A stretch of DNA of 64,000 nucleotides from an uncultured Blautia sp. (GCF_934371575.1 NZ_CAKRNY010000009.1:1-64000), one strand, 5' to 3'; shown: positions 15,389 to 24,890, numbered from the stretch's first letter. Made by a program: numbers and translations. Notes: generated from the letters alone by a model not told the origin.

Positions 15389-16722
15389 AAAAGAAAATCC
15401 TCAGCCACACCGGTTTTATGATTGTTCTTACAGCAATTCTTACTTTCATAGCAGCCAGCTTTTTAATGTACGAAAAGTTTGACGATGTTATGAAGAGGAC
15501 TGTCAGAGATGAAACGGAATACGTAAAAGCAGGAATGGAGAAAGCAGGAGAAGACTATTTAAGCAAGAGCGTGGGCGATAATACAGGAACGCGAATTACT
15601 TTGACGGATGAGAATGGAAAGGTTCTCTATGACAGTGAGGCAGATGCTTCCAAACTTCCCAATCACAGCAATCGTCCTGAATTTGTCCAGGCCATGGAAG
15701 AAGGCCATGGGGAAGTAGTACGCTATTCGGAAACCCTTGCACAGCAGACCTTTTATTATGCAGTGAAGCTGGATGATGGGAAAATCCTTCGTTTGGCAAA
15801 AACCACAGACAGTGTTTTTCATACATTAATGAGCAGTCTTATCTGGCTGGGACTTTTGATGATACTGATTATCCTGATAGAAATCATTCTGGTACAGAGG
15901 CAGACAAAAAAACTGATCAAACCCATAAACAGCCTGGATCTGGAGCATCCTCTTGATAATGTGTGTTATGAGGAGCTTAAGCCTCTTCTTACCCGTGTAG
16001 ACCAGCAGAACCTGCAGATTGCATGTCAGCTTGAAGAACTGAAAAAAACGGAGGCTGTGCGAAGAGAGTTTTCTGCAAATGTTTCTCATGAGCTGAAAAC
16101 TCCGCTGATGTCGATTTCCGGCTATGCAGAGCTGATGATGAATGGAATGGTGCGTCCGGAAAATATTGCAGATTTTTCAGGGAGAATTTACAAAGAAGCC
16201 AATCGTCTTGGTAATCTGGTGGCAGATATTATCCAGCTGTCCCGGCTGGATGAACAGCAGGATGAAGTGGTTTCCATGGAAAGTGTGGAACTGAATGAGC
16301 TTGCAGAAGATGTGGTAAACAATCTCCAGGATCAGGCCCAGAAGAAGAATATTTCCCTGAGATATTATGGTCATCCGGTTACAATTCAGGGAGTGCGTCA
16401 TGTGCTTTATGAAATGCTGTACAATATAGCGGACAATGCAGTTCGTTATACAAATCCGGGTGGACATATTTATATTTACGTAGGAAAAAACAGAGAGGGA
16501 AAAGCTTATTACCGTGTGGAGGATGACGGAATCGGAATACCGAAATCTGAACAGAAAAGAATATTCGAAAGATTTTACCGTGTTGACAAAAGTCATTCAC
16601 GTCAGACCGGAGGTACCGGTCTTGGATTGTCCATTGTAAAACATGGGGCAACCTTGCATCATGCCCAGATTCACGTGGACAGTGATCTTGGAAAAGGTAC
16701 AAAAATGGAGCTGCGTTTCTAA
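15385..16722 (+). CDS. PhoR-like sensor histidine kinase
   Basis: A 445-residue membrane kinase with helices at about 8-28 and 149-170 flanking an extracytoplasmic sensor of about 120 residues. The dimerisation box ANVSHELKTPLMSISGY puts the phospho-acceptor at H235. Then follow the N box (YNIADNAVRYTNPGG), G1 (DDGIGIP), F box (FERFYR) and G2 (GGTGLGLSIVKHG). There is no clear HAMP domain. The gene starts within the stop of the response regulator (ATGA overlap). The last codons form the 5' arm of a terminator. Confidence 0.92.
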   Translation: MKKKILSHTGFMIVLTAILTFIAASFLMYEKFDDVMKRTVRDETEYVKAGMEKAGEDYLSKSVGDNTGTRITLTDENGKVLYDSEADASKLPNHSNRPEFVQAMEEGHGEVVRYSETLAQQTFYYAVKLDDGKILRLAKTTDSVFHTLMSSLIWLGLLMILIILIEIILVQRQTKKLIKPINSLDLEHPLDNVCYEELKPLLTRVDQQNLQIACQLEELKKTEAVRREFSANVSHELKTPLMSISGYAELMMNGMVRPENIADFSGRIYKEANRLGNLVADIIQLSRLDEQQDEVVSMESVELNELAEDVVNNLQDQAQKKNISLRYYGHPVTIQGVRHVLYEMLYNIADNAVRYTNPGGHIYIYVGKNREGKAYYRVEDDGIGIPKSEQKRIFERFYRVDKSHSRQTGGTGLGLSIVKHGATLHHAQIHVDSDLGKGTKMELRF

Positions 16723-16738
16723 GCAGCTCCATTTTTGT
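16699..16738. terminator. bidirectional terminator between the kinase gene and nagB
   Basis: A perfect 16-bp inverted repeat, ACAAAAATGGAGCTGC (16699-16714) and GCAGCTCCATTTTTGT (16723-16738), loop 8 nt. The 5' arm lies inside the kinase coding sequence. T-runs on both strands let it serve both convergent genes. Confidence 0.85.
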
Positions 16739-16749
16739 ATAAACATAAA

Positions 16750-17475
16750 TTACAGCTCACTCAGTGCATCCTCATCTGCTACGATAATTGCATTGGGATG
16801 GAACTGAAGGATAGAAGCCGGGCACTGTGGAGTAACCGGTCCCTTGATTGCGGCTGCAAGAGCTTTGGCTTTGTTCTTGCCATTTGCTACAAGAAGAACA
16901 GTCTTCGCACTCATGATGTTGCCTGTTCCCATGGAATAAGCCTTACGCGGAACTTCGTCTTCGCTTGCAAAGAATCTCTTATTTGCCTGGATGGTAGCCT
17001 CTGTAAGGTCTACGCAGTGTGTGCCATTCTCAAAATGGTCATCTGGCTCATTGAAACCGATGTGACCATTCGGTCCGATTCCAAGAAGCTGCAGATCTAC
17101 AGTTCCGATATTCTGAAGCAGCGTATTGTATGCTTCACAGCATGCCTTCGCATCAAGATTGGTACCATCCGGAACATGGGTATTCTCAATGTTGATATTG
17201 ACTCTGCTGAACAGGTTCTTGTTCATGAAATAACGATAGCTCTGGTCATTAGATCCGTCCAGTCCCACATATTCGTCCAGGTTAACGGACTTAACGTGAG
17301 AAAAATCAAGGATTCCTTCTTCATACATAGCAGTCAGCTGGTCATAGGTTCCAACTGGGGAAGAACCTGTAGCAAGTCCCAGGATACAATCCGGTTTGGA
17401 TAAGATAACTCCTGCGATAATGGTAGCTGCAGTACGGCTCAGCTCTTCATAATTTTTAACTTTAATTACTTTCAT
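16750..17475 (-). CDS. nagB: glucosamine-6-phosphate deaminase
   Basis: A 241-residue enzyme converting glucosamine-6-phosphate to fructose-6-phosphate and ammonia. Family motifs are LGLATGSSPVGTY, NLDEYVGL, the GIGPNGHIGFNEP loop with the catalytic Asp/His/Glu residues in the normal places, and AYSMGTGNIMSAK. AAGGAGAGG precedes ATG. A -10-like TATACT on the minus strand (plus 16-bp region 17596-17601) lies 120 nt upstream; no convincing -35 was seen. It stands alone without nagA here. Its presence fits use of amino sugars from host glycans. Confidence 0.95.
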   Translation of the reverse strand: MKVIKVKNYEELSRTAATIIAGVILSKPDCILGLATGSSPVGTYDQLTAMYEEGILDFSHVKSVNLDEYVGLDGSNDQSYRYFMNKNLFSRVNINIENTHVPDGTNLDAKACCEAYNTLLQNIGTVDLQLLGIGPNGHIGFNEPDDHFENGTHCVDLTEATIQANKRFFASEDEVPRKAYSMGTGNIMSAKTVLLVANGKNKAKALAAAIKGPVTPQCPASILQFHPNAIIVADEDALSEL

Positions 17476-17665
17476 TTTACCTCTCCTTCTTTGTCAATAA
17501 GTGAGAATGATCACTTTAACAAGGTGCAAAAAAATAACGGCATTATCAGAATGCTGTCACGTAAAACCCCTGCCCTTGCTTTTTTAGACAATAACAGTAT
17601 ACCCTATATTTAGGCGAAATGCTATAAATATTTCTGCTTTTTTTGCTTTTTTTGGTGAAAACTAA

Positions 17666-17694
17666 TTGCAAGTTTCGAAAGCTTTTCCTATAAT
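17666..17694 (+). promoter_or_regulatory. promoter of the three-component sensor operon
   Basis: TTGCAA (17666-17671), 17 bp and TATAAT (17689-17694). The spacer contains a near-palindrome centred on TTTCGAAA that could be an operator. Confidence 0.65.
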
Positions 17695-17733
17695 GAATTC
17701 ATAATATAGAAATTTACCCTGGGGATAAATAAA

Positions 17734-19476
17734 ATGAAAAAAAACTACACTCTGAAAAGGGAACTTACACTTCTGATGATACTGACCTCTGTATGTACTT
17801 TACTGTCTGTATGCGCAGCTGTTTTCTATGTCTTTTTCTCTTTCTTCTTTCAGAAAACACAGGAAGATATTGAATATGTACTTCGATATACCAGTCAGCA
17901 GTATGAGGCTCATATGCAGTTTATTGAGGATAGTGTGATCGCCATACGTCATAATACGGTACTGGATGATTTTTTTCAGAAAGAAGAATACGACCTGGAG
18001 GAAGTAGAACCACAGCTTTCTTACAGCATGGAGCTTTTTTCAGAGCGAAATATGGTGGAACGCCAGCTCCCTTTTGTTACTGGAATTTATCTGTTTAATA
18101 ATGGGAATGAATGTATTTATGAACACTATTATGCTACTACACTGGCTGCCGGGAGAGAACAGAAGCGAAAATACGAAAACATGCAGCAGGAATTTAAAAG
18201 TACCAGTGACCAATACGCCTGTTTGTCCGATAAAGATGAATTGAATATTTTTTTTAGAATTTATGATGAAAATATGAGGGAAAAAGGAATCGGAATCGTG
18301 CAGATCAGTCAGAGTGCGGTAACGAAAGTTCTGGAAACGGTACAGCTGTATCATAATGGAGGATGGGCTGTCCTGGATAAAAACGATCAGCTGCTTGCCT
18401 CAGAAGGAGCTCAGGAGCTGGTGAAAAAGCTGCAGACTTCTGAGAATTCATGGAATGGAACAAAAGACCTGGCGGGTACGAAGGTGATTGGTTATGGAAA
18501 TCCCTGTGGATTTGGAGTACGTACAGTGATCTCAGTAGGGTATGGGAATATTTTTTCTATTTTGAAGCCCACTCTTTTTATTGTTCTTGTGGGCCTTATT
18601 GTGGTACTGGGAATTGCATTTCTGGTTGCATATGCTATCAGCTACCGTTTCACCAAACCGGTTACCAGGATGATCCAAAGTATACAGGCTTTTGGAAAAC
18701 CGGATCTGAATGCCAGAATGGAAGATTCCTCTATTCAGGAATTTCATGACATGGGAATCGTGTTTAATGAGATGGCAGACAGGATCGAATATCTGATCAC
18801 TCAGGTTTACGAAAAAGAAATTGTGGCAGCCAGGTCTCAGGTAAAATATCTGCAGTCCCAGATAAATCCCCATTTCCAGTTTAATATTCTGGCCATGCTG
18901 AGTCTGAAAGCGAAAATGGCTGGAAACGAAGAGGTTTACGATGGACTGAATGCTTTTTCCAGACTGATGCAGGGTAAGATATTCCGGGAAAAAGAAATTA
19001 AGATAAAGGTAAAAGAGGAACTGGAAATCGTTCAGTTTTATTTATATCTGCAGAAAAGCCGTTACCAGGATAAACTGTCTTATGAGGTGAAGCTTGAAGA
19101 TGAAAAAATCGGCGAAGATCTGATTCCCCGTCTTCTTATTGAGCCACTGGTGGAAAATGCAGTTTCACATGGCTTGGAACCAAAGCGTGAAAAAGGAAAT
19201 CTGCAGGTTCTTTTATATGAAAGGGAAATGCTCTACATCTGGGTAAAAGATGATGGAGTAGGCGTTTGTCGGAATCAGACGAAGGCAGAGGAGAATAAAG
19301 AAAAAACTCCTCATACCCATGTAGGCTGGGAAAATACAAAGAAAATGCTCCGGATCCTGTATGGAGATCATTACAAGTTTCAGGTCTGGAGCGAACCGGG
19401 AAAGGGAACGGAAATAGAAATTGCAGTTCCAATTGAAAGAGGTGGAAATTATGTGGAAAGTGATAGCAGCCGATGA
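17734..19476 (+). CDS. YesM-family sensor histidine kinase
   Basis: A 580-residue membrane kinase. Helix 1 is at about 13-37, an extracytoplasmic sensor follows to about 275, then helix 2 at about 277-303 and a HAMP domain (TKPVTRMIQSIQAFG). The His_kinase domain has QSQINPHFQFNILAMLS; the family box is usually NPHFLYNTL, so L-Y-N-T is changed to Q-F-N-I but the His remains. The ATPase domain has VENAVSHGLEP, DDGVGV and GKGTEIEI. It overlaps the YesN-type regulator by 26 nt. The third gene codes a solute-binding lipoprotein that may present the sugar signal. Confidence 0.92.
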   Translation: MKKNYTLKRELTLLMILTSVCTLLSVCAAVFYVFFSFFFQKTQEDIEYVLRYTSQQYEAHMQFIEDSVIAIRHNTVLDDFFQKEEYDLEEVEPQLSYSMELFSERNMVERQLPFVTGIYLFNNGNECIYEHYYATTLAAGREQKRKYENMQQEFKSTSDQYACLSDKDELNIFFRIYDENMREKGIGIVQISQSAVTKVLETVQLYHNGGWAVLDKNDQLLASEGAQELVKKLQTSENSWNGTKDLAGTKVIGYGNPCGFGVRTVISVGYGNIFSILKPTLFIVLVGLIVVLGIAFLVAYAISYRFTKPVTRMIQSIQAFGKPDLNARMEDSSIQEFHDMGIVFNEMADRIEYLITQVYEKEIVAARSQVKYLQSQINPHFQFNILAMLSLKAKMAGNEEVYDGLNAFSRLMQGKIFREKEIKIKVKEELEIVQFYLYLQKSRYQDKLSYEVKLEDEKIGEDLIPRLLIEPLVENAVSHGLEPKREKGNLQVLLYEREMLYIWVKDDGVGVCRNQTKAEENKEKTPHTHVGWENTKKMLRILYGDHYKFQVWSEPGKGTEIEIAVPIERGGNYVESDSSR

Positions 19477-20206
19477 TGAAGGATATATCAGAGAGGCTTT
19501 GCAGAAACTGATAAATTGGGAAAAAATGGACTGTTCTCTGGAGAGCGTAGTCAGTGATGGACAGGAACTATTGGAGAAAATCAGGGGAGAAATGCCGGAC
19601 ATTGTGATCACAGATATACAGATGCCTGGTGTTGACGGATTAGACGTATGTAAATATATATACGAAACCTGCCCGGAAACCCAGGTGATCATCCTTACCG
19701 CATATTCAGATTTTGAGTATGCCAAACGTGCCATTAAATACAGTGTATGTGAGTATGTGCTTAAGATTTCCATTATAGATGAACTTCCACTGGCAGTGGA
19801 AAAAGCAATCGGAAAGCTATCCAGACTGAAAAAGGAAATCGAAATACAGGAGCATACGAAGGCTGAAGAACCGGAATCACTGCTTGACCAGATTGAACAG
19901 TATCTGGAAGAAAATTTCTGCAAAAAGATCACGCTGGATGATATTGCAGATACCCTGCATGTGAACCGCAGCTATCTCAGCCGTTATTATAAGAATAAAA
20001 CAGGTGTGAATCTGTTTGATGAGATTTTAATGAAACGGGTGGAAAAGGCAAAAGAATATTTGCAGAATACAGAGATGAAGACTTATGAGATTTCAGAAGC
20101 GGTAGGGGTGGAAGATGCTGGTTATTTTTCAAAAATGTTTAAAAAGATAACAGGGGTATCACCAAAAGAATTCAGGAAAAGAGAACAACATGAAGAGAAA
20201 AATTAG
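19451..20206 (+). CDS. YesN-family response regulator (REC-AraC)
   Basis: A 251-residue regulator. The receiver (1-120) has AADDEG, D55 in IVITDIQMPGVDG and TAYSDFEYAKRAI. The Lys motif reads YVLKISI instead of the usual LKP, so the Pro is lost. The AraC-type double HTH (about 150-248) has ITLDDIADTLHVNRSYLSRYYKNKTGVNL and ISEAVGVEDAGYFSKMFKKITGVSPKEFR. The start is ATG 19451 with GAGGTGG just upstream; the longer frame from 19421 lacks a ribosome site. Its likely target is the adjacent ABC operon from 21628. Confidence 0.92.
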   Translation: MWKVIAADDEGYIREALQKLINWEKMDCSLESVVSDGQELLEKIRGEMPDIVITDIQMPGVDGLDVCKYIYETCPETQVIILTAYSDFEYAKRAIKYSVCEYVLKISIIDELPLAVEKAIGKLSRLKKEIEIQEHTKAEEPESLLDQIEQYLEENFCKKITLDDIADTLHVNRSYLSRYYKNKTGVNLFDEILMKRVEKAKEYLQNTEMKTYEISEAVGVEDAGYFSKMFKKITGVSPKEFRKREQHEEKN

Positions 20207-21449
20207 AGGCCTTTTCTTTAGTATCGGAATAGCTGGGGGTCTGCTCCTTGGAGGCTGCGGGAAAGAAGAAAAAGAGCCTGTAACTATCACAATGATTCAT
20301 GCATGGGGTGGAACTGGTGAAGATCATGTAGCTATGAGGGATATTTACGATGGATTTCAGAAGGAGAATCCGGACATTGAGGTGCAGTTGATCTCCATGC
20401 CAGGAAGAAAGGAAATGCTGCGTAAGGTGGAGGATATGATCATGGTGGGAGATATGCCGGATGTGATCACCTTCAGCGGTATGGGACAGAATACAACCTA
20501 TGATTTTATTGTAGAAAATGATATGGCGCTGGATATTATGCCCTATGTGAAAAAAGATCAAGAGTTTGCCTCCAATATTTCCCAGACCAATCTGAACTAT
20601 TGGACTACAGAAGAAGGAAAGCTGTTTACAGTGTCAGATGTTTTGTCCTTAAGTGGTGGTTATTGGTATAATGAAGATATTCTGCACGCAGCTGGTGTAA
20701 AGGAAATTCCCAGGACCTGGGATGCTTTTCGCGGTATGTGCTACAAGATCTGGAAATGGTCGGAACGTGAGAATAATGAAATTGCTTCGCTTCAGACATC
20801 TCCGGAAGGCTATCTTTATTTTATGGATCATATGCTTCTGGAAGAAGGTACAGAAAAGGACAGAAACGATATCGGTAAAATTTCAGAGGTGCTGAAAAGG
20901 CTGCAGGAAATTTATGTATATTCCACCTCCGAAAATGCAGAATACAGTTATCTGGATGAGACCAGATTGTTCAATGAAGGAAAGCTTGCCATATATGTGA
21001 ATGGTGTATGGGGTGCTTCCCTGATTTCCGAAAACATTAATGCCAAGTATGCACTGCTTCCAACTACATCCAGGAAGAATCTGTCTTGCGAATCTGCCTG
21101 TTTTGGTTATGTGCTTGGAAAAAGTGGAGACGAACAGAAAGAGGAGGCTTCCATCCGATTCCTGAAATATATGTTAAGCAAGAAGGTGCAGACGCGGATT
21201 TTGGAGGAAACAGAGCAGATTCCGGCGAATAAGCAGGTAGCTCTGGATTCTTACGAGAAGGAAATGCCGCGGCTGTTTCAGGCTGCGTCCCTGGTGTTAA
21301 GTGCAGAGGATAAAATTGAAGTTCCGGATAATCTGTGGACTTATGAACAGAAAGCCTATTTTACAGAAAATATTTTCAGAGAGCTTACCGGTAAAGTTTT
21401 ACCGGAAGCTTTTATCCGGCAGCTGGGTGAAATGAAAATAGATAAATAG
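20190..21449 (+). CDS. extracellular solute-binding lipoprotein, probable sensor component
   Basis: A 419-residue family 1 binding protein. The signal peptide ends in a lipobox LLGGC (Cys about 23), followed by GKEEKEPVTITMIHAWGG. Later blocks GYWYNEDILHAAGVKEIPRTWDAF and FNEGKLAIYVNGVWGASL match sugar-binding proteins. It overlaps the response-regulator gene by 17 nt and is cut off from the transporter by a terminator, while the transporter has its own binding protein. It therefore probably serves the kinase as a sugar receptor rather than import. This is inference from gene order. Confidence 0.87.
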   Translation: MKRKIRGLFFSIGIAGGLLLGGCGKEEKEPVTITMIHAWGGTGEDHVAMRDIYDGFQKENPDIEVQLISMPGRKEMLRKVEDMIMVGDMPDVITFSGMGQNTTYDFIVENDMALDIMPYVKKDQEFASNISQTNLNYWTTEEGKLFTVSDVLSLSGGYWYNEDILHAAGVKEIPRTWDAFRGMCYKIWKWSERENNEIASLQTSPEGYLYFMDHMLLEEGTEKDRNDIGKISEVLKRLQEIYVYSTSENAEYSYLDETRLFNEGKLAIYVNGVWGASLISENINAKYALLPTTSRKNLSCESACFGYVLGKSGDEQKEEASIRFLKYMLSKKVQTRILEETEQIPANKQVALDSYEKEMPRLFQAASLVLSAEDKIEVPDNLWTYEQKAYFTENIFRELTGKVLPEAFIRQLGEMKIDK

Positions 21450-21460
21450 GGAAAATAAAG

Positions 21461-21505
21461 ATAAGGAAAATATTGCCGTCAGGTAAATATTTTCCTTATT
21501 TTTAT
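21461..21505 (+). terminator. terminator of the sensor operon
   Basis: ATAAGGAAAATATT (21461-21474) pairs with AATATTTTCCTTAT (21486-21499), 11-nt loop, then TTTTTATT. It separates the regulatory operon from the ABC transporter operon. Confidence 0.8.
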
Positions 21506-21627
21506 TGTGAAAATGTCAATAAATACCTGTAAATTGCAAATGAGATTCATTCAAAAATACCAAAAACAAGGGTAAAATAAGGACAGTTAAAGCAAAGACG
21601 TATAATTTATGAAGGAGGATTTTTGTA

Positions 21628-22905
21628 ATGAAGAAAAAAATGGTAAGTGTTTTACTGGCAGCAGCAATGGGGACTACTGCACTGGTTGGATTTGGAACGA
21701 CTGCTTATGCAGATGATGATGTTCTGGAATTTTACCATGGATATTACCAGGATGAGAGCGAGTGGGCTGCAGCTCAGGTTATGAGGGACATCTATGATGA
21801 GTTTGCAAAGGAACATGCTGATGGATCAGTTACATTTAAACCAATCGCTGTAGAAAACAGAGATGACATTGTAAGTGCACAGGTTGCTGGTGGTTCCTTC
21901 CCAGATCTGGTAGATGTAGGCGGTGGTGGAGTTCCGCAGGCAGCACTTTCCCAGGATCTGGTATACGATCTGAAACCGTATATCGATGAAAATGGTCTGC
22001 AGGATGCAGTTGGTCTTAACTATACACAGCATGATGTGGATGGTCATATTTATGCAGTGCATGATCAGATTGAGAGCCGTGGCTTATGGTATAATTCCGA
22101 TATTTTTGAAAAAGCCGGAATTACAGAGGAGGCATTTGCAGACTGGGATTCTTTTGGAGAAGCAATGGAAAAAATCCGTGCTCTGGACGAGGATGTGTAC
22201 GGATACATTGCAGGACAGGGCTCCAGCTATATTGTAAACACAGTTATGGCTTCTACAGATGAAGGCAAGAAAATGCTGGAATCTGAGCTGACAGAGGACA
22301 CCATCAATTCAGAGGAATTTGCAGCTGCATTTAAGACTGCTGCAAATCTGGATCAGGCAAATGGTTCTGAGCATACTACAGATGATAACGGAAATCTTAT
22401 GGCAGAATTTAATACAAATGGTAAAGCTGGTGTTCTTTTCAATGGTGTATGGAATGCAAGTGGAATTGATGCGTCTTTAACAGATGCCATTGAGCCTGCT
22501 TTATTCCCTGGAAATATTGCAATCGCTTCTGCAGGCGGCGGACTTGCTGTGGCAAATAACATGAGTGATGAGAAAACAGAGCTGGCACTTGAGTTTATCA
22601 AATATATGACAAGTGCTGAGGTTCAGGAAAAAATCTTCACTGGCGTACAGGCAAATCCATGTAATACAACAGTTGATCTGAACGCACTTGCAGAAGAGAG
22701 TGATGACGCAGCTACAAGAAAGCTTGCACAGGCTTGCTCTCAGGTAAATGAAGCGGATACTGTAGTGATCGACATGAACTATACCTGGGGATCTGACGTG
22801 GACAAAGCCATCATCAATGCATTGATGGAGTGTGCGGTATCCGGAACAGATATTGATGCAAGATTTGCAGCACTTCAGACAGAGCTGATCGCGTTGGTTG
22901 CTTAA
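21628..22905 (+). CDS. sugar ABC transporter substrate-binding protein (no lipobox)
   Basis: A 425-residue family 1 binding protein, first gene of a CUT1-type importer. The signal peptide reaches TTAYA with DDD after it, a normal type I cleavage site. The place where related proteins have a lipobox Cys reads LVGFG, with Phe, so lipid anchoring is not expected from the sequence. Middle blocks SRGLWYNSDIFEKAGI and AGVLFNGVWNASG are typical. GAAGGAGG precedes ATG. A hairpin follows before the permeases. Context with an intracellular GH29 fucosidase suggests a fucosylated oligosaccharide ligand. Confidence 0.9.
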   Translation: MKKKMVSVLLAAAMGTTALVGFGTTAYADDDVLEFYHGYYQDESEWAAAQVMRDIYDEFAKEHADGSVTFKPIAVENRDDIVSAQVAGGSFPDLVDVGGGGVPQAALSQDLVYDLKPYIDENGLQDAVGLNYTQHDVDGHIYAVHDQIESRGLWYNSDIFEKAGITEEAFADWDSFGEAMEKIRALDEDVYGYIAGQGSSYIVNTVMASTDEGKKMLESELTEDTINSEEFAAAFKTAANLDQANGSEHTTDDNGNLMAEFNTNGKAGVLFNGVWNASGIDASLTDAIEPALFPGNIAIASAGGGLAVANNMSDEKTELALEFIKYMTSAEVQEKIFTGVQANPCNTTVDLNALAEESDDAATRKLAQACSQVNEADTVVIDMNYTWGSDVDKAIINALMECAVSGTDIDARFAALQTELIALVA

Positions 22906-22959
22906 AGCACAGGAAAGAACACAGCTATGATGAACATAAACTATGAATGAAATAGAAGA

Positions 22960-22986
22960 GGGAGGGGAGAAATCTCTTCCCTTTTT
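22960..22986 (+). terminator. attenuating hairpin between binding protein and permease genes
   Basis: The G-rich arm 22960-22969 pairs with CTCTTCCC (22974-22981), an AAAT loop and one bulge, then five Ts. It is weak because of G-U pairs. It probably allows more binding protein than permease. Confidence 0.5.
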
Positions 22987-22998
22987 GGAGGTATGAAT

Positions 22999-23934
22999 TT
23001 GGAAAATCAGAATGCTGCGAAAAAAAGAAAGAATAAGCTTGGAACGCGGAGAAAAGGATTTATTATAGCGTTTCTTGCGCCTACCCTGATTGCATTTTGC
23101 GTATTTTATCTGTATCCCATTATTACGGTGTTTATCACTTCTTTCTGCAAATGGGATTATACCAATATTACCAGTCCGGAGTTTTTCGGCTGGAGCAATC
23201 TGTGGGATAATTATGATTATATTTTTAACAAGTATCCATTTTTCTGGGAAGCACTGAAAAATTCAACTACCTGGGCCATTCTTGGAGCAGTGGTACAGAT
23301 TCCCATTGCTGCTTTGATCGCTCTGGCACTGTCCAGAAAGGTAAAAGGTATTAAATTTGTACGAAATGTTTATATTATTCCGAATATGATCTCAACTGCC
23401 GCTATGGGCATTGTATTTTTACAGTTGTACAACCCTTCTTATGGAATTATCAACCCGATCATTCGTCTTTTTAACAAAGAATTCAGGGATAATATCCTGC
23501 TTCTGAAAGGACCGGCTTTTGTGGCCATGACCTGTGCCTATATTTTCTTTACAGGAACTACAACTTTAATGATTTTGGGGAATATTATGGCAGTGCCGGA
23601 AGAGGTAAGAGAAGCAGCTATGCTGGATGGGGCAAGCGGTCTGAGACAGGACTGGTATATTACAATCCCTATGATCAAAGGAACTTTAAAAACAGTATCC
23701 GTTCTTGCTGCGACTTCCGGCTTCCTTCTTTATAACGAGGTTTATTTCCTGACAAAAGGAGCTGCAGGAACCTACAGTATCAGTTACATTATCCGCGAGC
23801 TTGCCATTACCAGTCCGAGAACCCAGTTTGGACGTGCCAATGCAGTGGCAATGATCCAGATCCTGGCTGGGATGGTGATCATTCTGGTGATTAATTTTGT
23901 ATACAGCATTTCTTTCAGGAAAGAGAAAGAATAA
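22999..23934 (+). CDS. sugar ABC transporter permease, MalF-like
   Basis: A 311-residue permease with six predicted membrane helices and the EAA loop PEEVREAAMLDGASGLRQDWYITIPMI that contacts the ATPase. The start is uncertain: GGAGG (22987-22991) is only 1 nt from ATG 22993 but 7 nt from an in-frame TTG at 22999, which I therefore prefer. ATG 22993 would add two residues. It follows the binding protein after a hairpin and precedes the second permease. No ATPase gene is present, as usual for CUT1 systems sharing an MsmX-like ATPase. Confidence 0.92.
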   Translation: MENQNAAKKRKNKLGTRRKGFIIAFLAPTLIAFCVFYLYPIITVFITSFCKWDYTNITSPEFFGWSNLWDNYDYIFNKYPFFWEALKNSTTWAILGAVVQIPIAALIALALSRKVKGIKFVRNVYIIPNMISTAAMGIVFLQLYNPSYGIINPIIRLFNKEFRDNILLLKGPAFVAMTCAYIFFTGTTTLMILGNIMAVPEEVREAAMLDGASGLRQDWYITIPMIKGTLKTVSVLAATSGFLLYNEVYFLTKGAAGTYSISYIIRELAITSPRTQFGRANAVAMIQILAGMVIILVINFVYSISFRKEKE

Positions 23935-23947
23935 GAAGGAAAAGAGG

Positions 23948-24808
23948 ATGAATATGAAAAAAACAAATACCCTGAAAGGTGTAAATAGTATGCCGGCGGG
24001 AACCAGGATCGTGACTTACATTTGTCTTGCGTGGGCGCTGATCGTGTCGCTGCTTCCCATTGGCTGGCTGGTTTTATCCAGCCTGAAAAAAGATCCTATG
24101 GCAAGACCAGGCTTTCAGCTTCCGGAATCTATTTGTCTGGATGGTTATATTTCCACATTTAAAGATTTACATGTGCTGAGATATTTTGGAAACAGTCTTT
24201 TTGTTGCAGGTGTGTCCGTGGTGATCAGTGTGGTGATGATTTCCATGTCTGCATATGTGGTAGCGCGAATGGAATTCAAAGGAAAAGCACTGGTAAATAT
24301 ACTTTTGTATTCCACCATGTTTATCCCGGCCACAGCCCTTACTTATCCGGTATATAATCTGGTAAACCGCCTGCATTTATATGATACAAGATCTGCGCTG
24401 ATCCTGATTTATTCCTGCAGTGGAATTGCAGTGAGTTTTTTTGTAATCAAAAACTATTACGACAATATCCCAAGAGAGCTGGAAGAGGCGGCGAGAATTG
24501 ACGGATGTGGGTATGTACAGACCTGGATGAAAGTAATTTTTCCAATTGCACGTCCGGGAATTATGACAGCCGCTGTGCTTGCGTTTTTGAATAATTGGAA
24601 TGAGTATTACTGGGCCTCTCTTGTGCTGATCACAAGGGAAAAGCTGACAGTACCGGCGCTTTTGTCTACTTTTACAACAGCCTTTAACACCAATTATAAC
24701 GGACTTTTTTCCGCTATGGTGATTATCATTCTTCCGCCTGTGCTTCTGTACTGTATTTTCAGCAGATTCTTTATTGAGGCACTGTCTGGCGGAGCCGTAA
24801 AAGGCTGA
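23948..24808 (+). CDS. sugar ABC transporter permease, MalG-like
   Basis: A 286-residue permease with six predicted helices and the EAA loop PRELEEAARIDGCGYVQTWMKVIFPIARPG. The end EALSGGAVKG is typical of MalG-type permeases. ATG 23948 has AAGGA (23936-23940) 7 nt upstream; ATG 23954 is a close alternative. It is the second half of the heterodimeric channel with the gene at 22999. An extended -10 promoter for the fucosidase gene lies just downstream. Confidence 0.92.
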   Translation: MNMKKTNTLKGVNSMPAGTRIVTYICLAWALIVSLLPIGWLVLSSLKKDPMARPGFQLPESICLDGYISTFKDLHVLRYFGNSLFVAGVSVVISVVMISMSAYVVARMEFKGKALVNILLYSTMFIPATALTYPVYNLVNRLHLYDTRSALILIYSCSGIAVSFFVIKNYYDNIPRELEEAARIDGCGYVQTWMKVIFPIARPGIMTAAVLAFLNNWNEYYWASLVLITREKLTVPALLSTFTTAFNTNYNGLFSAMVIIILPPVLLYCIFSRFFIEALSGGAVKG

Positions 24809-24858
24809 CAGGTGAAATGGAAGTTTTTTGATAAAAATGATGAATATATAAAATTTTC

Positions 24859-24867
24859 TGATATAAT
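24859..24867 (+). promoter_or_regulatory. extended -10 promoter before the fucosidase gene
   Basis: TGATATAAT (24859-24867), an extended -10 in an AT-rich stretch without a clear -35, 24 nt before the start codon. It may add transcription to read-through from the ABC genes. Confidence 0.4.
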
Positions 24868-24890
24868 GAAGAAGACAGGAGAATAGAGAC

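Noticed and set aside
19213-19932. 239-codon minus frame over the YesM and YesN genes
   Set aside because: Shadow of two well-supported genes with clear domains.
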